A program made the translations under genes and the position numbers. A stretch of 13,534 nt of DNA, from positions 1 through 13,534 of the forward strand of contig CALSCO010001482.1 of assembly GCA_943704415.1 (NCBI GenBank), written 5' to 3'. This document shows, piece after piece, positions 7,944 to 13,534 of the stretch (positions are counted from its first letter, which is position 1; each line of letters begins with the position of its first letter). The DNA comes from Parvularia atlantis. Taxonomy: Eukaryota > Opisthokonta > Rotosphaerida. Below the pieces are notes generated by a model. The model searched no databases. It saw nothing but the letters and a program-made list of their open reading frames with translations, and was not told where the DNA came from.

Positions 7944-8978
7944 ATGACCGACTGGTTCCAAGGCGCGCAACATCGGCCGCCTGCCCGCCCGCCTGTGGCC
8001 GCACGCTGACCCGCGCGCGCCGGCAGTGGCCGAGTCGCTGCCGATCGAGCTGCAGCGCAGCCTGCTCGACATCCGCGACGTCGACCAGCGCGCCGAGGCC
8101 CTGGCCGCGTCGATCGACGACCGGGTCAGTCGCATCGTCACGCACGCGGCCGAGCTCGACGACGCCGGGCCGCTGTCGATGGGCGAGCTGACGGATGACT
8201 TTGCCAAGGCGCTCGGGATGGCCGAGGAGAAGGTGCAGCTGGCCATGCGCGCGTACGAGATGGCACGTGCCGCCCCGCAAACGCGTCCCGCGACCGATCG
8301 CCCTGACGTCGCGCTGTGCAGATCGACCAGCACAAGAAGCGCCTCGACGCCGAGATCGCGCGCTACGAGACGACCATGATGAGCAAGGTCGACCGCGATG
8401 GCCTCAAGGCGTCCAAGCGGAAGAGTGCGTCGCCGGCGCGCTCGCCGTCTGCCGTCGCGCTGACGACGAAACCGCAGACATGGCCGTCGGCAAGGTGTCC
8501 AAGGGCGACCGCAAGGCGCGCAACCGCTCGCACGGCCGAAGGGGGTGCGGCGTCTCGCCGTGCGCGCGTGCACACACTGACGGCATCGCTGTGCCGCACA
8601 GGGGGACGTCCGGCGACGAGGTCGAGCGCGAGCCGGGGCCCGACGGCAAGGAGGTGCGCTTTGAGCGCGCACGTGCGGGCGTGGTTAGCTAAGTGCCGTC
8701 CGCGAACGCAGCCGACCTACTGCCTCTGCAACCGCGTCTCGTTCGGTGCGGCTGCGCTCCCTTTGGGTGCAGTGCTGACTCGCACACACGCATTACGCGC
8801 AGGGCTCATGACCGCATGCGACAACCCGTCCTGTCCGGTCGAGTGGTGCGGCTGCCCGCGCCTCGTGTCCCACGCTGACGCGTGTGGGTGCGCGCCGTAC
8901 AGGTTCCACAACATCTGCGTGGGGCTCAAGGACCCGCCCAAGGGCAAGTGGTACTGCCCGCTCTGCGCGAAGAAGTGA
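7944..8978 (+). CDS. ING-family PHD-finger histone reader (Yng2/ING4-like)
   Basis: Exons 7944-7962, 8027-8262, 8322-8424, 8478-8544, 8602-8653, 8712-8745, 8803-8845 and 8903-8978 give 630 nt, 209 aa. The N-terminal ING domain reads ESLPIELQRSLLDIRDVDQR, then EEKVQLAMRAYEM joined to IDQHKKRLDAEIARYE. A short basic linker follows, then a C-terminal PHD finger whose C4HC3 ligands are all present: Cys163, 165, 176, 181, His187, Cys190, 203, 206. Tyr162 and Trp185 match cage positions that read H3K4me3 in ING proteins. Such proteins sit in HAT or HDAC complexes (NuA4, NuA3, Rpd3L in yeast); the sequence does not say which. Introns 1 and 2 appear to be GC-AG. The first exon (MTDWFQ) is the weakest part; the rest is very firm. 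Three small exons build the PHD finger. Confidence 0.88.
7963..8026 (+). other. Candidate GC-AG intron 1 of the ING gene
   Basis: The 64-nt segment starts GCGCGC after CAAG and ends GGCAG, with GCTGACCC upstream. It joins ATG 7944 to the ING domain in frame; the GTGGCC at 7995 would leave the wrong phase. The donor hexamer is the same as in ERG12 intron 5. The family is too variable at the N-terminus to prove this. Confidence 0.5.
8263..8321 (+). other. GC-AG intron 2 of the ING gene
   Basis: The 59-nt intron starts GCACGT directly after GAGATG and ends GTGCAG, with CCCTGACG upstream. The GT four bases later (8267) would shift the frame, whereas the GC donor gives AYEM|IDQHKKRLD, matching the ING4 pattern TYEMVDKHIRRLD. 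Confidence 0.7.
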
Positions 8979-9131
8979 GTTCACCGCCAGCCGCCAGCCC
9001 GCCGCGTGTGTTGTGTGCTTTTTTTTTCCCTCTCCCTCCGTCGCGTGTGCCGCGTGCGCACGACACAGCAAACGAAAGCGACCAGCGCGCAACCAAGCGC
9101 CGCGCGCTGTCTAGCTTGTGCTGCCCGTTGC
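8979..9131. terminator. Convergent 3' region of the ING gene and mS29
   Basis: This 153-bp gap between stop codons holds a T9 tract (9019-9027) followed by a pyrimidine-rich run. The T tract reads as A9 on the mS29 strand, where it could serve as 3'-end signal. No gene is apparent in it. Confidence 0.4.
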
Positions 9132-12100
9132 TCACATGTACGACAGGTGCTTGACCATCTTGCGCGGGTTGCCCTGGCTGATGGCGTGCAGCATCGGGCC
9201 CATGCCCTCGGCGGTGTACGGGAAGTCTGGGCGGCGCGGGCGGGTCAGCGCGCGCACGACCGTAGCCAGGCGCGATGCAACGCACCGCCCTCGTTCTGGC
9301 CTTTTCTCCTAATGACCTCACAAACGGCCTCGGTCTCGTACGGCTCAAAGTTGGGCACAATCAGCACCGCCGTCTTCTCGTGTGCGATGCCGTGCTCCGT
9401 GAACCACTTCTTGTCCGAGGCCATTTGCGGCTGCCGGAGGGCGCACGGTCAGCTCCGCGCACAGCACAAGCGCGCTGTGACACACGCACCTCGACTCGCC
9501 CGACCTTGCTCAGCTTGATGTTGGTCCGCGTCGCGTTGCGCCCACGTCGCACAGGCAAGTTGCCGCGCGCAATCAGCACCGCGCCGCGTTTCTGGCGGCC
9601 CACGGTCAGACACGGTCGCGGGACGCAATGCGGCGACGCACCAGCCGCCGACGGTCGCGCACAAAGTCGAGCACCTCACGGAAGAACGTGAACGATGACG
9701 CGAGCACGAGCGGTTTGCTTGTGGCGTCGTGGTACAGTGAGTTCTTGAGCACGGCGTCGATCGGGTCGATCGCCAGCAGCACGGGCACGCTGGGCCGCGC
9801 GCGTCAGCAACAGGCGCATCTCTCGCGCGCGTGAGGCGCGCACGTCGTCTGGTTCTCGAGGATCTTGAGCATGGCCACGACGGCGTCAGGTGCAAGTGCA
9901 TAGTCCGCCACGCCGAGCTTGACCAGCTCGGCCAGCGTCGCACCTGCCGCGACACGGCGCTTGCCAACGACGACGTCCTCCGGAAGGATGATCTGTGCGG
10001 CCAGGGAGTCAGCGTGCACGCACACACGCCAGCGCGTGAGGGCGCACCTGCTCCAGCAGTGCGCCGTTGGTCTTCTGCACGTGCTTGAGCAGTGCCGACA
10101 GGCCGTCCGGCTGCTGCCAGACTTTCTGCCCGCCGACGTTGACGGGCTTGTACGGGTACTTGCCACTGGCAAACTCGGACGCTGCCACGCGCGCGACGCG
10201 CATTGTGAGCACATGCGCCACACCAGCACGTGCACTAAGCGCACCGTCCGGCATGTACACGACCAGCCACCCGTTCTGCACCGCGTGGTGGACCGCGTGC
10301 AGCATCGCAACGCTCTTGCCCGTGCCCGTTGTGCCGTCTGCGCCCGCGTGCGTCAGCAGCATGCTGCGCGGCACGGCACCGCGCGCACCGATCATCAGCA
10401 GTGGGTTCTCCGTGTCGGCCTTCTCGCGGCGCTGCTCCAGCTCGGCCAGGAGCAAGTGCGTCGTGGCGCGGTACAAAATGTGCGGCCCGCGGAAGACGCC
10501 CGTCTGGCCGTCTCGTCAGCCGCGCGGCTGGCGGTGCGTCCGCACGCACCGGCGTCTCGAGGAACTTGAGCGGGAACGTGGCCATCTTCTCCTGGAAGTC
10601 GTCCGTCAGCCGGAAGAAGTTGTTGACGAGCTCGGCGTTCGTGATGAGGTCCGGCAGCTGCACCAGCGCACCGCATCAGTGCTGGCTCGCGCCCGCCCGC
10701 GCGGCCAAACGCACCTCAATGTCGTTCAGGTCCTCGTCCTCGCTCAGATCGGCGCTAGGCTCGTACTCGTCCGGAAACTCGACAGTTTCGTTCCCCGCCG
10801 CCAGCGCCTCCTCCAGCTCGGCGACCACGGGCGCCATCTCGCGCATGAACTCGGGGTCGTCCTCGAGGTTGTACAGGAGCTGGCCGTTCTTGCCCCGCCG
10901 GCGCCGCACGCGCCTCATGCTGTTGTCCGCCTCAACGTCGGGATTGTTGTCCAGCACGCTCTGCGGGTTGAAGAAGATGTCGAGGTTGTCGGGCGCCAGC
11001 TCCTGCAGGCGCGCCTCGGTCGCCTCGATCCTGGCCAGCCAGCTGTCGAGGATGCGGTCCTTGTCGGCCTCCGACAGCGGCTTGTCGTCCTCGAGCTCAG
11101 CGATGATCTGGGTGCTTAACCACGTGCCCTTGTCGGGCTCGTTCGCGTCAGACTCGTCCTTGTCCTGGTCCTCCATGGCCCGTCCTATCTGGGCCAGCTC
11201 TTCCGCGTCCGCTTCGTCCGCGTCCACTTCGTCCGCGTCCGCTTCGTCCGCGTCCGCTTCGTCCGCTTCCACTTCGTCCTCGTCCGCTTCGTCCTCGCTT
11301 GCCTCGTCCGCGTCCGGTTTGTCCTTGTCCTGGTCGTCCTCGCTTGCCTCGTCCGTCCACGCGGCCTCCTCTGCCTCAATCTTTGCGTCGATCTCTGCCT
11401 CCATTTCTGCAACTATCCTCTTGACGATGCGTTTCCGCTCCAGGTGGCTCACGAGACTCGAGTGCGCCGTGAACCTGTTCGGTATCTCTTTGGCCAGCTG
11501 GCGCGCCATCGCCACGGCCTCGTCGAACGACATGCCCGTCTCGCGCCGGAGCTCCTCCTCGTCGATGCCGAGCTCCTCGGCCGTGACTGGCCGCTCGTCG
11601 TCCTCGATGCCCAGCTTCCTGCCGACGATGTCCGCCGCGCCCGGCTGTTGCTCGACCGCCACCACCGCGGCCGAGCCCTCGGCGGTGCCGCCTGCCGCGA
11701 CTGCCGCGGTTGCCGCTGCTCCCTCTGCCGCGGCTGCCGCTGCTCCCTCTGCCTTGCCGACCGTCGCGCCGTCTGCCTTGCGGTCTGCCTTGCCGCCTGC
11801 TTTGCCGTCTGCCTTGCCGTCTGCTGTGCCCGTGGCGGCCGCCTGCTCCTCCAGCCGCCGACGCTCGTCCTCGACGTCGTCCATCGCGGCGAGCTCGGCG
11901 GCCTCGCGCTGCATCAGCTCGCTCACCTCCTGCCGCCGCTTCTGCTCCTGCTGCTTGGACAGCTTCTTGGCGGGCTGCTTGCCGCCGCCGCCGCCGGGCG
12001 CCGCGTACGTGCGCATCTGTGCGCGCCGCGGTGCTCAGCCCTTTCCGCTCATCAAATGGCGCCACGCACTGGCGGCTGCACGGCCACGGCGGGCGCGGGG

Positions 12101-12242
12101 ATCCACGGCAGGCGCACGGCGAGCGCGCCGGCCGACGAGCGCAGCGCCGGCACACGCCGCGCCAGCAGCAGCCCGCGCTGCGCGTCCCACGTGAGTCGCT
12201 GCGCGCCCTCCCGCAGGGAAGGCGGCGCACCAGCGCGGCCAT
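9132..12242 (-). CDS. RSM23: Mitochondrial small-subunit protein mS29 (DAP3/Rsm23) with a long N-terminal extension
   Basis: Twelve exons: 12242..12231, 12198..12070, 12016..10715, 10657..10550, 10503..10389, 10337..10245, 10181..10048, 9992..9844, 9789..9642, 9591..9490, 9430..9286, 9226..9132; 2532 nt, 843 aa. The last 362 residues are the GTP-binding DAP3 domain of the mitoribosome: P-loop DGTTGTGKS (556-564), [27 protein letters not shown] (Walker B-like), LKRGAVLIA, and the C-terminal [12 protein letters not shown]. The first about 50 residues are Arg/Leu/Ala-rich with RTYAA, a plausible mitochondrial presequence. Between them lies a low-complexity region: basic Lys/Gln stretch, GKAD repeats, Ala-rich tract, helical charged segment, DADEA acidic repeats, then a second helical segment. 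DAP3 proteins are normally about 400 aa. A separate upstream gene ending at 10676 is the main alternative. The first exon (MAAL) and its 32-nt intron are uncertain; the DAP3 part is firm. Confidence 0.78.
10658..10714 (-). other. mS29 intron 3, in-frame with an internal stop
   Basis: GTGCGT donor after GAG, a CACTGATGC motif and a GTGCAG acceptor define a 57-nt intron. It is a multiple of three and contains TGA at 10678..10676. Splicing fuses the acidic N-terminal region to [11 protein letters not shown] of the DAP3 domain; retention ends the protein after 12 extra residues. Confidence 0.7.
11202..11291 (-). repeat. Six 15-bp tandem units coding DADEA-type acidic repeats
   Basis: Units begin at 11202, 11217, 11232, 11247, 11262 and 11277, based on TCCGCGTCCGCTTCG on the plus strand with a few substitutions. 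On the coding strand they give repeated Asp-Ala-Asp-Glu-Ala/Val within the mS29 N-terminal extension. Imperfect acidic sequence continues on both sides. Confidence 0.85.
11703..11750 (-). repeat. Two 24-bp direct repeats in the Ala-rich tract
   Basis: Copies 11703-11726 and 11727-11750 differ at one base. They code Ala/Gly/Glu-rich sequence in the mS29 extension. Confidence 0.75.
11771..11830 (-). repeat. Five 12-bp tandem units coding GKAD repeats
   Basis: Units start at 11771, 11783, 11795, 11807 and 11819, based on GTCTGCCTTGCC. On the coding strand they give Gly-Lys-Ala-Asp repeats with Arg and Gly variants in the mS29 extension. Confidence 0.85.
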
Positions 12243-12306
12243 GACTGTCGCCTGGCGGGGAGGCGCGGAAACTTCGTGTTCGCCTCGTGGCTCTTCTCCT
12301 CGCACG
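12243..12306. promoter_or_regulatory. Divergent promoter gap between mS29 and CCT6
   Basis: Sixty-four bp separate ATG 12242 (minus) from ATG 12307 (plus). It contains a pyrimidine-rich GGCTCTTCTCCTCGC stretch just before CCT6. No TATA box is seen. If mS29 really starts at 12016, the gap would be about 290 bp. Confidence 0.45.
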
Positions 12307-13534
12307 ATGTCGGCCGCGGCGCTGCAGCTCAACCCCAAGGCCGAGGTCGCCCGGCGCGGGCAGGCGCTGCAGCTCAACATCAACGCGGCGCTGGGCTTAC
12401 AGGACGTGCTGCGGACGAACCTGGGGCCGAAGGGCACGATCAAGATGTGCGCTGCGCACGCGCACGGCTGCGCTGCGTCGGCCGGCGCTCACGGCACCCC
12501 CGCGCAGGCTCGTCAGCGGCGCGGGCGACATCAAGACGACCAAGGACGGCAAGGTCTTGCTGAGCGAGATGGTGCGGCGGCGGCGCCGGCCGGTGCGCCC
12601 TCGCTGCGGCCAACGCGCGCCGCCGCGCTCGACAGCAAATTCAGAACCCGACCGCGTCGATGATCGCCCGGGCGGCGTCGGCGCAGGACGAGATCACGGG
12701 CGACGGCACGACGTCCAACGTGCTGCTCATTGGCGAGCTGCTGAAGCAGGCCGAGCGCTACGTGTCGGAGGGCCTGCACCCGCGCCTCGTCACCGACGGC
12801 TTCGACATCGCCAAGAAGGAGACGCTCAAGGTGCGCCGCACGACGCGCGCCAGGCACGCACGCTCACCGCGCCCCCCGCCGCGCGCCAGTTCCTCGAGCA
12901 GTTCAAGAAGCCGACCAAGGGCGAGCGCGACGTGCTCGTGCAGGTGGCGCGGACGGCGCTGCGGACCAAGGTGCCGCTGCTCATGGGCGCTCGTCTCGCG
13001 GTCCCTCACGGCGTTGCGCCAGGTCCACCGCGAGCTCGCCGACTCGCTCACCGAGGCCGTCGTGGACGCGGTGCTGACGATTCGCCGCGACGACCAGCCG
13101 ATTGACCTGTTCATGGTCGAGATCATGAAGATGATGCACAAGACCGAGATGGACACGCAGGTGCCGCGCGCCCCGTCATGCGCACGCACACACGCGCATC
13201 CTGAGCGTGCACCCGTGCCCGCAGCTCATCAAGGGCCTCGTGCTCGACCACGGCTCGCGGCACCCGGACATGCCCAAGCGCGTCGAGGACGCGTTCGTGC
13301 TGATCTGCAACGTCTCGCTCGAATACGAGAAGACGTGCGCTGCGCCGCGCCGCACCGCACCCCGCTCGCGCGCTCACGCACGGCGGCGCAGCGAGGTCAA
13401 CTCGGGCTTCTTCTACCGCACGGCCGAGGAGCGCGACAAGATGGTCGCGGGCGAGCGCAAGTTCATCGACGAGCGCGTGAAGAAGATCCTCGAGCTGAAG
13501 CGGCTGGTGCGGCTGCGCCTGATATCCCCCCCCC
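12307..13534 (+). CDS. CCT6: T-complex protein 1 subunit zeta (CCT6), partial at window end
   Basis: Exons 12307-12446, 12508-12571, 12636-12830, 12890-12970, 13023-13160, 13225-13334 and 13392-about 13506 encode the first 281 residues of about 540. CCT6 is one of eight subunits of the cytosolic chaperonin that folds actin, tubulin and other proteins using ATP. Group II chaperonin motifs are clear: [41 protein letters not shown] (nucleotide site), [26 protein letters not shown], and SLEYEKT joined to [16 protein letters not shown]. Each join restores sequence closely matching yeast Cct6. Introns 4 and 5 use GTGCCG donors. A GTGCGG at 13507 after LELKRL may begin a seventh intron containing CTGAT; the last nine bases are all C. 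Confidence 0.93.

Noticed and set aside
7248-8672. A 474-codon minus-strand open frame over ERG12 and the ING gene
   Set aside because: Arg/Ala/Thr-rich out-of-frame reading of ERG12 and antisense of the ING exons; both genes have clear family motifs in their own frames.
10329-12194. A 621-codon plus-strand open frame, Ser/Ala-rich, opposite the mS29 gene
   Set aside because: It is the antisense of the charged mS29 extension, where GC-rich Glu/Asp/Ala codons read as Ser/Arg/Ala. It has no recognisable domain, while the opposite strand has spliced DAP3 homology.
13526-13534. Terminal C run at the window end, matched by G runs at the start, as telomeric or repeat sequence
   Set aside because: Homopolymer C/G at the edges looks like contig-end low-quality sequence; there is no telomere repeat unit, and a chaperonin exon ends about 20 bases earlier.

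Overview
The window is a gene-dense, roughly 70% GC stretch of a nuclear fungal genome. No bacterial, phage, plasmid or CRISPR features are visible. Short spliceosomal introns, NOP8, a fungal-type phosphomevalonate kinase, a VMA12-type V-ATPase assembly factor and MAPK-cascade kinases point to a fungus. Very small intergenic gaps and high GC suggest a compact basidiomycete, possibly Malassezia or a relative; this is inference, not a sequence match. I rebuilt the exons by hand. Eight gene models have both ends in the window and their exon lengths sum to whole codons; one gene is cut at each edge.

Layout: (1) 178..1 minus, first exon of a MAP kinase, cut by the window start. (2) 493-1412 plus, VMA12/TMEM199-like V-ATPase assembly factor. 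(3) 3014..1468 minus, MAPKK with 10 exons. (4) 4747..3039 minus, NOP8-like RRM protein, 5 exons. (5) 4756-6345 plus, phosphomevalonate kinase ERG8, 4 exons. (6) 7901..6384 minus, mevalonate kinase ERG12, 7 exons. (7) 7944-8978 plus, ING-family PHD protein, 8 exons. (8) 12242..9132 minus, mitochondrial ribosomal mS29/DAP3 with a very long N-terminal extension, 12 exons. (9) 12307-13534 plus, CCT6 (TCP-1 zeta), 7 exons seen, cut by the window end.

About 48 introns can be placed, mostly 46-84 nt (one candidate of 32 nt). Their donors are almost uniformly GTGCG(T/C/G), and many have a CTGAC or CTCAC branch-point-like motif 15-30 nt before the AG. Three are best explained as GC-AG introns. Two consecutive mevalonate-pathway enzymes (ERG12, ERG8) sit tail to tail 38 bp apart. 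A MAPK and a MAPKK are separated only by VMA12. Divergent starts are 8, 42 and 64 bp apart, so promoters must overlap neighbouring coding sequence.

I found no obvious new multi-gene system. The strongest unusual signals are the mS29 extension, the intron signals, the mevalonate gene pair and the extreme gene packing.
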